A DNA stretch of 53,782 nucleotides, taken from contig JAHBMJ010000214.1 in assembly GCA_018398765.1 (NCBI GenBank), positions 1 through 53,782 on the forward strand. Direction: 5' to 3'. The stretch comes from Chromera velia. Lineage: Eukaryota > Sar > Chromeraceae. This document shows, piece by piece, positions 46,375-53,782 of this stretch. A program made the translations under genes and the position numbers. The notes beneath the pieces are model-generated. The model saw only the letters and a list, made by a program, of their open reading frames with translations, did not search any database and was not told the DNA's origin. Position 1 is the stretch's first letter. The number at the start of each line of letters is the position of its first letter.

Positions 46375-47145
46375 ATGTCTCGATTTAGATTTCTGCGGGA
46401 TCCGGTTTGTGCTCTGTCTCCACTGGATCGTGAAGAAATTTTTTTATTTCGCAATCGGCCAACCTTCGTTTTGTTTAATGTGTTTAATAATTATGGTGGA
46501 TTAAAAACTAGACGTGAGACTCGCTTTTCATGAGCACAACAGAAAAAATTACGGAGGGCGGTTTTGAGGCATCGTCTATGTGCAGCATTACCATTTAGAT
46601 CTTTGAAACAAATTCAAGCAGACCAGGTAATTGCTTGTCGCCCTGAAACTCAACAAAGTGTGAGTTTAACCTCCACGCCATTTAGATTAAAAGAAGAATG
46701 AGAACAATTAAAAAAAACTTATCAAGAAGAAGCTGCCAAAAAGGAAGCACAAGCTGCATTAGACGAGTTGGCTGAAGGGGCCGTTCAACAAGTCGAAGTT
46801 AGTTCAAATTCTGAGCAAAATACAAATATAAATCGCAAGTCTTCTGTTATATCTGAAGTCTCTCCCGATCCCGGGGTAGTTACTTCCTCGCAAAGAAAGG
46901 TTCCTGGAAAAAGGAAATTTCCACCTAAAGAGCAGTTCAATCAAACTTCGCTAACAAACGTGACTCCGCCAAAAAAATTGTCGCACAAAATGACGGGATC
47001 CATTGAGGTTAGTGGAAAAAATATGCCTCTAGAAAAAAAGACGACACCATTACGAAAAGCCAAGCTTTGAAAACGCAAAGTATTTAAACGAAAGATATTT
47101 AAGTCTAAATTGAAAAATCCGAAAGCGTCAAAGAATAATAACTAA
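46375..47145 (+). CDS. rps18: Ribosomal protein S18 with a long C-terminal extension
   Basis: Small-subunit protein bS18, partner of S6 on the 30S platform. Residues 1-80 follow the family: SRFRFLRDPVCALSPLDREE, NNYGGLKTRRETRFSWAQQK (family GKILPRRxTGLSxKQQRxL), RRAVLRHRLCAALPF (family IKRARxLALLPF). The remaining ~175 residues are a Lys/Glu/Ala coiled-coil-like stretch (YQEEAAKKEAQAALDELAEG) followed by a basic Lys/Ser/Pro-rich tail. ATG 46375, TAA 47143-47145. Standard-code ORF calling sees only part of the tail. Confidence 0.88.
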
Positions 47146-47504
47146 AGTTCCATTTTTTTAATTACGCACATCTCTACGTAACATAATTTAGAGTGGTTTT
47201 TTCTTACAAAGTAGAAAGTTAAGTTTTAAACTAGTATGGTCCATAATTAACATGCGCGGAGATTGTGGCAACCTTAACTTGTGTTTTGGGCTTCCAAACT
47301 AATGAGTTTAGTTTCCTTATGGTATGCAAATAAAATCTTACAGAAAAGCCAAACACTTTTAATGACAAAATGTATTCTTTTGCCGTCGTAAATATGAAGA
47401 ACGACCTCTTAAATCAGTTTTTACTTCGTCTGTCAAAATTCAGTTTATGTCCATCTAGTATTAGCGTGGTGTGTGTATCTTATTATTGGTAACCAAAGTA
47501 GAAT
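47146..47504. other. Non-coding stretch between rps18 and rps11
   Basis: No gene recognised. TAA and TAG occur in the rps11 frame just before its first ATG (47490-47498). Confidence 0.45.
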
Positions 47505-49196
47505 ATGTCAATACCTTCCGATTTTGAACGTAACCAGTGATCAAACCTGCCCAACCGCAAAGCATCTTCACGACACAAAAAGGTTAGAGATAATCGTCCT
47601 ACTACCTCTAAAACTACTAATTTTAGTGTTTCCCAGAAACCTTTGGGTAAGCAAATACCAGAATCGAGGACGGTAGAAGGTCCATTTAAGAAGCGGAAAC
47701 CTTATAAATGAAAGAGCAAAAGGTCTGAAGTGAGAACAGCTGATACAAAGGCTTCTTCTTTGGGTTTAACATCGTTCAAACTAACAAAAACAAGGAACTT
47801 TAAGACACTGTCGGGGCAAAAAGGACCAGAATTGAGGACGGCTGACGTCCCATTTAAGAAGCTTAAACCTTATACACCAAAGAGCAAAATTTCTGAAGAT
47901 AGACCAATGGATAAAAAGGCTTTTTCGTCCGTGGCCGCACCGTGAAAACCAACCAAAACTATGACCTATAAGGTCTCTAAGAAACTTTTCGGGAAAAAAG
48001 GGCCAGAATTGAGAATGGTCGACGTCCCATTTAAGAAGCCTAAACCTTATAAATCCACGAGCAAAATCTCCGAAGGAAGACCAATAGATAAACCTTCGGG
48101 GGCGACATCGGTCAAACTAAACAAAACTAAGAATTTTACTGTCTCTGAGACCATATTAAGTCAACAAAGATCAGAATTGCCCGCGTTAAAAAGCCCAGAG
48201 AAGAAGGAGGAAAGGTATGAACCAAAGAGCAAAATTTCGGAAGGTAGACCAAATGATCAAACAACGGCTTCAGCGGGTAATTCATCTTTAAAATCCACAA
48301 AAAATATGAAAATTGACGTGCGCGGCGCAAAAAAAAAGAAATCCTGGGATCATGTTAGTCGAATGATTCAAATGTATAAATCTACCGTGTGACGCCCAAC
48401 GCCTAAAGAGTTATATAAAACGAATTATTTTACGGATTTTTTTGATGCGTATCCTGCCTTTAGACGAATTTTAAAACAGGATCAAATGGCAATCATTATT
48501 TTATACTTTCAACTGTCAAGAAAGAATACTAAGATTAGTATAATTCAGTCTAATGAAGCGATTCACTTAAAAGTTATTCGAACCATTGATGCTACCACTC
48601 CTTTGTATGGAGAGGTAGCAGTTTTTAATTTAGAAAAACGATTAGAAGGACTAAGATTTTTACCTCAGACGGTCAGCTTTAATGAATTATATATTCAAAA
48701 ATATGCTATTTTAGCAAAGCTAAAAACCTTTATCACTTATTATTCGCAAAAATGAGCAAGTGAAACGTTTTTAAACTGAAGTCATCCAAAGACATACTAT
48801 TTTTTACATAAGTATAACGTACCATATGATTATTTAAAAACGTTTAATTTTGACGATTTAACACAAGCATTTCGTTTACCAAAAAGAAAATTTGTTCGAC
48901 GTTATGAACGATTACTAACCTGTTTTACTGCTGGAATGCTACGTTTAGTAGGTAAACGCCGGAGTACCCCTTTTGCTGCAAGAGAAATTACATCTAAGGC
49001 TATTCGTTATATACGAAAACATGATTTTGTTTATGTAAGAGTCTTTTTTCGTGGAGTTTCAGCTAATCGAACTTACATTATTAGGACTTTATTTTCGACA
49101 AGTTATTTTGGATCAGCTTTAAAAATTCTATCTTTAGCGGATATTACTTCCGCTCCTTATAACGGCTGTCGTCCAAAAAAATATCGTCGCCGGTAA
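47505..49196 (+). CDS. rps11: Ribosomal protein S11 with a repeat-bearing N-terminal extension
   Basis: Small-subunit protein uS11 of the 30S platform. The C-terminal ~90 residues are S11: FTAGMLRLVGKRRSTPFAAR (family SSAGxxGFKGxRKSTPFAAQ), ITSKAIRYIRKHDF, and the end DITSAPYNGCRPKKYRRR (family DVTPxPHNGCRPPKRRR). The frame is continuous from ATG 47505 to TAA 49196 (563 residues; usual 130). Residues ~50-260 contain four degenerate repeats around GPELRxxDVPFKKxKPY and SKISExRPxDK. A further ~100-residue insert seems to split the S11 core before the STPFAA part. TGA codons at 47943 and 48390 are Trp. Confidence 0.87.
47640..48275 (+). repeat. Degenerate in-frame tandem repeat inside rps11
   Basis: The anchor CAGAATTG/CAGAATCG recurs at 47659, 47827, 48004 and 48172, spaced 168, 177 and 168 bases (multiples of three). 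At protein level the unit is roughly GPELRTADVPFKKLKPY plus SKISEGRPIDK with a variable linker TSxKLTKTxNF. Confidence 0.88.
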
Positions 49197-49287
49197 TTGA
49201 CCTTTTAGTGAATTTAAACTTTTCCCTAAACGTAGACCCCATTAGCGAGGTTTTTTTTAGTTAATAAGATGACGAATCTACTGATTT

Positions 49288-49506
49288 ATTGCTAAGGTAA
49301 GTTCTATATCATGGTTTAAAAAAGTTCCCGTATTTTGTGACGGGACCCTTATTTTATTTACTCAATCAACTAAACCTCAACTAATGGTTGATAATTGATC
49401 TGGGATACATAATGCTTATAAAAAATATCGAGGCGAGATTGTGGATGGAGAGAAAATTGATTATTGGCAATCTAAAATCCGCCGTTACAGACCAGGAAGG
49501 ACATAA
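49288..49506 (+). CDS. rpl31: Ribosomal protein L31
   Basis: Large-subunit protein bL31. The 72-residue product contains KVPVFCDGTLILFTQSTKPQ and VDNWSGIHNAYKK, matching plastid L31 (VYCDGxLxxxxGSTKPEL.VDxWSGxHPFYTG), then a basic end (SKIRRYRPGRT). There is no ATG; the frame opens after TAG 49258-49260 and ATT 49288 (read MAKVSS) fits the family start. TAA at 49504. A hairpin TCCCGT/ACGGGA at 49326-49345 lies within the coding part. No ORF of this frame is seen with the standard code because of an internal TGA. Confidence 0.87.
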
Positions 49507-49539
49507 GGTTAGAACTATTGATACGGAACTCTTCTATCT

Positions 49540-50256
49540 ATGTTCAAATTTTATGTTGCCCCGAAGATTCGGGTCCATCAACATTATATGTATGCACATT
49601 TTTTTTTTCATAGTTGAGCTCAAGATTTTATGTTAATTGGTATTAACGCTTTACGAAGAACATTTTACAGTAGAACAGGTGGTTATCAAGTTTCTCGAAT
49701 AAAAACTTCTAGTCATTTAAATGAATATTTACCTTTATGAGGGTTTCAAGAATCAATTTTTGATTTTTTAGCGGCCTTGAAAATGTTAATATTTAGGGGT
49801 AAAGATTATAATTCTTATATTGGTTCGTTACAAAGCTCTGGTCCCATACTTCTAATAGCAGCATTTATCCAATTACATCCCAATATTTGTTTAGTGAATA
49901 AAAATCACTATTTAGGCACGTTACTTCCTGGATTTAAATTTAGGTTATATTTAGAAATTGTATTTGTATGGCAGCGACCGGTTCATCTCCACCATTTAAC
50001 ACAACGAGTTTTTTCTAGTTTTTGAGCTTCTCGAGCCGAAGGACGTTATCTACCCAAACTGCATATTCAAAGCTCGGTAAAAGGTTTAACATGAAAAATG
50101 TTAACAGAAGTATTACTCTTAACTGTTTCAAGTCCACCAGGCGGTTCCCCTCCATTAGAAATTTTACAAGGGATAGAAATAATTTTGAGAATTAATGCCT
50201 TAGCATTAGTTGGTCTGCTTAAAGGAGAAAGTCATTTAGTAAATACAGCTTTTTAA
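49540..50256 (+). CDS. rpoA: RNA polymerase alpha subunit RpoA, short
   Basis: Alpha subunit, whose dimer scaffolds beta and beta'. The product has 238 residues (ATG 49540 to TAA 50256). GINALRRTFYSRTGGYQVSR with IKTSSHLNEYLP matches the dimerisation core (family GNALRRxLLSxxxGxAVxxxxI.GxxHEF), followed by the SSGPILLIAAFIQ segment and HPNICLVN (family NPDxxIATL). Usual alpha is 310-340 residues; this one ends after the N-terminal domain and the DNA-binding C-terminal domain is missing. Confidence 0.88.
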
Positions 50257-50264
50257 ATAGAATA

Positions 50265-50609
50265 ATCGGAGTCACTGTTTTTTTAACATCTCGCAATTCT
50301 GTCTTTAAGACACGGTATCTTGTCAATGTAGCCTTTTGAACGTGGGGTCGGTTAATCTCGATATTAGTTCAATTTCTGTTACATAAAACGAGTATTTACC
50401 GAGTCGTTAATTTATTTTCAATTATTTTAGTAAATTTACACGAAATTAAATACCCGAAGTATAATTGAATTAAGCAGGAAGTCATCGCGGGTAAAGCTCA
50501 TCATGGAGGATGACGATTTTTTGTTAGATTGATAGCAGACGTTTGGCACAGATTGCCTAAAGGATTTAACAAGAAAAGGCTTAGTAAATCATTGAAATGA
50601 GTCTTATAA
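50265..50609 (+). CDS. rps13: Putative ribosomal protein S13, strongly diverged
   Basis: A 114-codon frame that opens inside the rpoA 3' end and stops at TAA 50607-50609. Similarity to uS13 is weak but collinear: [20 protein letters not shown] against the family AGVDLPxNKRVxxAL, a following WTWGRL (family YGIGR), and [20 protein letters not shown] then KGFNKKRL against GCYRGxRHRxGLPVRGQRTxTNARTR. Position between rpoA and rps12 and the small basic product support the call. No ATG; ATA 50262 or ATC 50265 would be the start. A lineage-specific ORF is the alternative. Confidence 0.5.
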
Positions 50610-50673
50610 TTTCCTTACAAAGGAAAGCTTTTTTAAAAAGTTAAATATTACGTTATTCTGCGGTTTAAAAAAA

Positions 50674-51051
50674 ATTCCAACTTTTGAGCAGCTCAAACGC
50701 GCTGGTCGTTTTCCCAAAAAACGTCGGAGCAAAACCCCTGCTTTACGTGGGTGTCCGCAAAAAAAAGGTGTTTGTTTTAAAGTATTTGTCAAAACGCCTA
50801 AAAAACCAAATTCGGCATTACGAAAAGTTATTCGTGTAAAATTAAGTACTGCAGTTTTTGTTACAGCTCATATACCGGGGGAAGGACATGCTGTACAAGA
50901 ACATAGTATCGTGTTGATTCGTGGGGGACGGGTTCGCGATTTACCAGGAGTTCGCTATCGATTGATTCGTGGAACCTGTGATGCACAAGGTGTCACTAAA
51001 GGACGTTGAAATGCGAGGTCAAAATACGGTGTGAAAAAACCTAAACTATAA
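50674..51051 (+). CDS. rps12: Ribosomal protein S12
   Basis: Small-subunit protein uS12 at the decoding centre. Best conserved protein in the window: [47 protein letters not shown] and [18 protein letters not shown] are all present. 125 residues, family length. There is no ATG or GTG at the beginning: the family start MPTIxQL aligns to ATT CCA ACT TTT, so ATT 50674 is the likely start. No intron and no trans-splicing. TAA 51049. Confidence 0.97.
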
Positions 51052-51113
51052 CCTCATTGTTGGTTTTTAGCCTTTCATCAAATTAGGTAAGAGGGGTTGT
51101 TATAATTGTAACT

Positions 51114-52442
51114 ATACCACGCGTCTATAAAAAATGAACGTTTGTCCATAAAATTTTTTATGATTTACGTCTTTTCACTAAAGAGAACGAAGGTCGTATT
51201 TTACTAACAGGAAAATTAAATTATTTTATGGTTAATCGGATACAGCGTCGAGGATGCAACTCGTTGGCTCGGAAAATTTGAAGTAAAACTTTATTAAAAG
51301 TAGAAAAACAGTTAAACCGGTCTATTAAAGATATTCTAGAAGAGATCTTTAGATTTTTAATTCCTCCAGTTGGAATTACTTTTCTTAAAAAAGCTAACCA
51401 AGTGACAGAATTACCTGTTATACAGCCTTATTATCGAGCGGTTCCTATGGCTATAAATTGAATTTTAGAGGCTGCAAGAAAAAAGAGGGGTGTGAAATTT
51501 GTAAATGCTTTAGTAACAGAGTTTGTGGACCTGTATAATTTTACTGGTGCGGCTAGTTCACAAAGAAATAAATATCTACGTCGAAGTCTAGCTGCAGAAG
51601 AAAACTTTCATCTACTTTATAGATTACCAAGACGTCGGTTACCTACTCAACCAGCTGTTGTAAAAAGGGATACAGTAACCTCAGAAGAGACAAGTAGCAT
51701 AGATTCATCTTACGCTGTAAAACTATCGACGCGCAAGTCTTCTACTTTCTTCCCTGTTCCACGAGCTAAAAGTTTTTCCAAAGAACAACTGAAAAAACAA
51801 AAAGTATTTTATAAAATTCAAGAAAATCGAAGATATAAGTATGGTGGACGATTTTATTGATTAAAGAAATTATACAGGTCATTTCAAAAACTTGTACCGT
51901 ATTCTGTCTTACTATTGATATGACATAGAACCTTGGTTCGAGAATATAGGTTATTTACACCTGAATTGTTAAGCACTTTATTTCTTAGTTCGAGCCAGAC
52001 GTTGGGATATTTTTGAAATTTATATTTTTGGCAAAGTCAGACACTTTTTACGGCTGTCGAGACTACAGCCCTACTATTTCCGGACCGGAAAAAAAAAAGA
52101 AGAGTTAACTGTGCTTCTGTACCTGGCCCTTTGCGGCCGCACATTTCACAATCTGGATCACGGTCGCTAAAATCTTTTATGTTCAAGCAAAAAAAACCTA
52201 GGAATCAAGGTAGAAAAGCTTCGCATATAGAAGATTTAAAAAAAATAGCTGTAGAAAAACCTCCGGTAACAAAAGGAATACCTTTAACAGAAGGAGTTAA
52301 ACTAAACATCATGAGAAGGTTACGTTGGACAAAAGACTCGAAGTCGTTAATCCTTAGAAAAACTGCAACGCCAAAGCCTAAGCGACCTAAACTCCAAAAA
52401 ATACTTCGGTCTACAAGCCGACACCATAAGAAGGATCGATAA
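51114..52442 (+). CDS. rps7: Ribosomal protein S7 with a long C-terminal extension
   Basis: Small-subunit protein uS7 of the 30S head. Residues ~40-175 follow the family: NRIQRRGCNSLARKI, ILEEIFRFLIPPV, QPYYRAVPMAINWILEAARK (family RPxRRxxLAxRWxVxxAR), then RSLAAEENFHLLYR (family REEVHRMAEANRAFAHYR). The frame then continues another ~270 codons to TAA 52442; the gap 51861-52131 was checked and contains only TGA (Trp). The extension is basic, Lys/Arg/Ser/Thr-rich. No ATG at the N-terminus: after TAG 51084-51086, ATA 51114 followed by PRVYKK is the most family-like start. Confidence 0.87.
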
Positions 52443-52914
52443 GGGTGCCATAATTCTCCATAAAATGGCCAATTTAGGTAATGGACTCCGTTTAAAAAAG
52501 ATAAATTAGCAAAACTAACTAAGGTAAATTGATGCAAGCTATGGTATTTATGACAAAGTTTTCTAAACACGTTATACATTAGGAGGCCTAAGCTTTAGAC
52601 CGTTTTTATAGTTTCAAGAAGATTGTTAGTTATATGCATACGTATTCCCTAAAGCCGGTCAACTAGGATTAGCGTACTTTATAAAAACTACAGTGGCTAA
52701 TATTAAGGATTTTCAAAAACTTTCAGTGGGTAACCTCTAGTGCTGCAATAGGATCAATAAAAGGATCTCTTCTCTTTGTACAAATTATAGGTGCTCGTTT
52801 ATCGCCGTAGATTGATTTTAATAAGGTCAAAAATGCCATTCAAAATTTGTGACTCTGAAAAGCAGGTTCAAAAAATTCCGGTTTATTCGTAAGTTGTAAG
52901 TAAAATGTAAAATC
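52443..52914. other. Non-coding stretch
   Basis: No gene recognised between rps7 and trnK. A TAAGTAAAAT-like block shared with the other trnK copies precedes trnK at about 52895. Confidence 0.45.
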
Positions 52915-52988
52915 GAGTTACTAACTCAATCTGGTAGAGTATTCGGCTTTTAACCGACTAGTTCTGGGTTCAAATCCCAGGTAACTCA
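52915..52988 (+). tRNA. trnK: tRNA-Lys(UUU), second copy
   Basis: Same 74-nt sequence as the left copy at 6-79 (inverted) and the copy at 53426. The 3' flank ATTTTC also matches that of the left copy. It lies 78 bases upstream of atpH. Confidence 0.95.
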
Positions 52989-53006
52989 TTTTCTTTGGTC
53001 CTTTAA

Positions 53007-53309
<303 letters not shown>

Positions 53310-53425
53310 CAATGGACAAGGGACACCACCTTAAGAATCATAAGAGATTGTTATTCTTGTCAATCGTTAGAAAAACTTTCGAAAAGTTAAGTTTTATTCT
53401 TAATTTGTGAGTAAAATATAACATC

Positions 53426-53499
53426 GAGTTACTAACTCAATCTGGTAGAGTATTCGGCTTTTAACCGACTAGTTCTGGGTTCAAATCCCAGGTAACTCA
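53426..53499 (+). tRNA. trnK: tRNA-Lys(UUU), third copy
   Basis: Identical cloverleaf to the other two copies. The flanking sequences differ more, apart from the GTGAGTAAAAT block upstream. Confidence 0.93.
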
Positions 53500-53568
53500 T
53501 TTTTTTAAGTATTCTCTAAGGTAAGAGGGTACTATTCGTGGTATGAATCTTAAAAGTTTACATTTTCT

Positions 53569-53660
53569 CGAGAGAGAATTATTGCAGCTTGTTCTGTTTG
53601 AAGTAGTTCTGGGATTCCTATTGGTTTCTGTGCGATGAGAACCAGAATCAAATTACATAA
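53569..53660 (+). pseudogene. Decayed partial copy of atpH
   Basis: Codon by codon, GAG AGA ATT ATT GCA GCT TGT TCT corresponds to the atpH start GAA GGA ATT GTA GCA GCG TGT TCT, and ATTCCTATTGGTTTC to ATTGCTATTGGATTA. The initiator ATG is lost, one codon is inserted and similarity fades past ~53660. It follows trnK at nearly the same distance as the functional atpH does. Confidence 0.85.
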
Positions 53661-53745
53661 ACTTTTTCTTTCTAAGTGTGACATAGGTCGAGAAGGTAAT
53701 TAAAGGTAGCGACCAAAACTCATCTGCAAAATCATGTTAGTTAAA

Positions 53746-53782
53746 CTCTCTAGGTAAGATTTGAACTTACGACCCTTCGGTT
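53746..53782 (-). tRNA. 3' part of a tRNA gene, cut by the window edge
   Basis: Read on minus: T-arm GTAAG-TTCAAAT-CTTAC followed by a 7-base acceptor strand CTAGAGA. The anticodon lies outside the window, so the specificity is not known. Confidence 0.8.

Noticed and set aside
49388-49636. 82-codon plus-strand ORF between rpl31 and rpoA
   Set aside because: Overlaps both genes in a third frame; the rpl31 and rpoA frames have family motifs, this one has none.
52205-52579. 124-codon minus-strand ORF
   Set aside because: Antisense shadow of the basic rps7 tail, which is in frame with the S7 core.

Overview
The window is plastid DNA from a photosynthetic eukaryote. It carries genes for photosystem I and II, cytochrome b6f, ATP synthase, plastid ribosomal proteins, the cyanobacterial-type RNA polymerase (rpoA, rpoB, rpoC1, rpoC2), secA and secY. 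Most genes read through only if UGA means tryptophan: in-frame TGA falls at conserved Trp positions in psbH, petB, psaC, atpI, secA, rpl16 and others, TAA or TAG end the frames, and a tRNA with a UCA anticodon is encoded at 31.8 kb. UGA=Trp together with photosystem genes is established for the plastid of the chromerid alga Chromera velia (UGA=Trp is also known in coccidian apicoplasts). I infer a Chromera-type plastid genome; naming the species is inference. Reading the window with the standard code, as a default ORF caller does, cuts nearly every gene into pieces.

Layout. From 1 to about 30.85 kb almost everything lies on the minus strand. 0-8 kb holds trnK, atpA, psbH, petB, petG, an unidentified 389-aa frame, psaC, psbT, trnR(ACG) (the one plus-strand gene here) and an unidentified 316-aa membrane protein. 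8.6-9.45 kb is a cluster of nine tRNA genes. 9.5-18.0 kb is a compacted S10/spc operon read right to left: rps3, rpl16, rps17, rpl14, rpl5, rps8, rpl6, secY. It is preceded by rpoC2 (18.1-24.5 kb) and by a 6.2-kb frame ending in rps4. Near 31 kb transcription switches: trnL(UAA) with an intron, trnW(UCA), trnA(UGC), trnR(UCU), secA, rps14, atpI, rpl11, rpoB, rpoC1, rps18, rps11, rpl31, rpoA, a divergent rps13, rps12, rps7, trnK, atpH, trnK and a decayed atpH copy all read on plus.

The most striking property is protein expansion. Reading UGA as Trp, many small ribosomal proteins sit inside very long uninterrupted frames: rps4 in 2074 codons, rps3 in 1001, rps11 in 564 (with a degenerate 56-59-residue repeat), rps7 in 443, rps8 in 383, rps18 in 257, rps17 in 208. 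The conserved domain sits at one end. RpoC1 and RpoC2 are also greatly enlarged and AtpA has a longer C-terminus. The added parts look basic and low in recognisable motifs.

Other points: several genes have no ATG and appear to start at ATT, GTG, TTG or ATA. trnK occurs three times, inverted between the two ends of the window, and the right-hand end carries a diverged trnK-atpH duplication. One class II tRNA has a CAU anticodon. No rRNA gene, CRISPR array, insertion sequence or transposase was seen.
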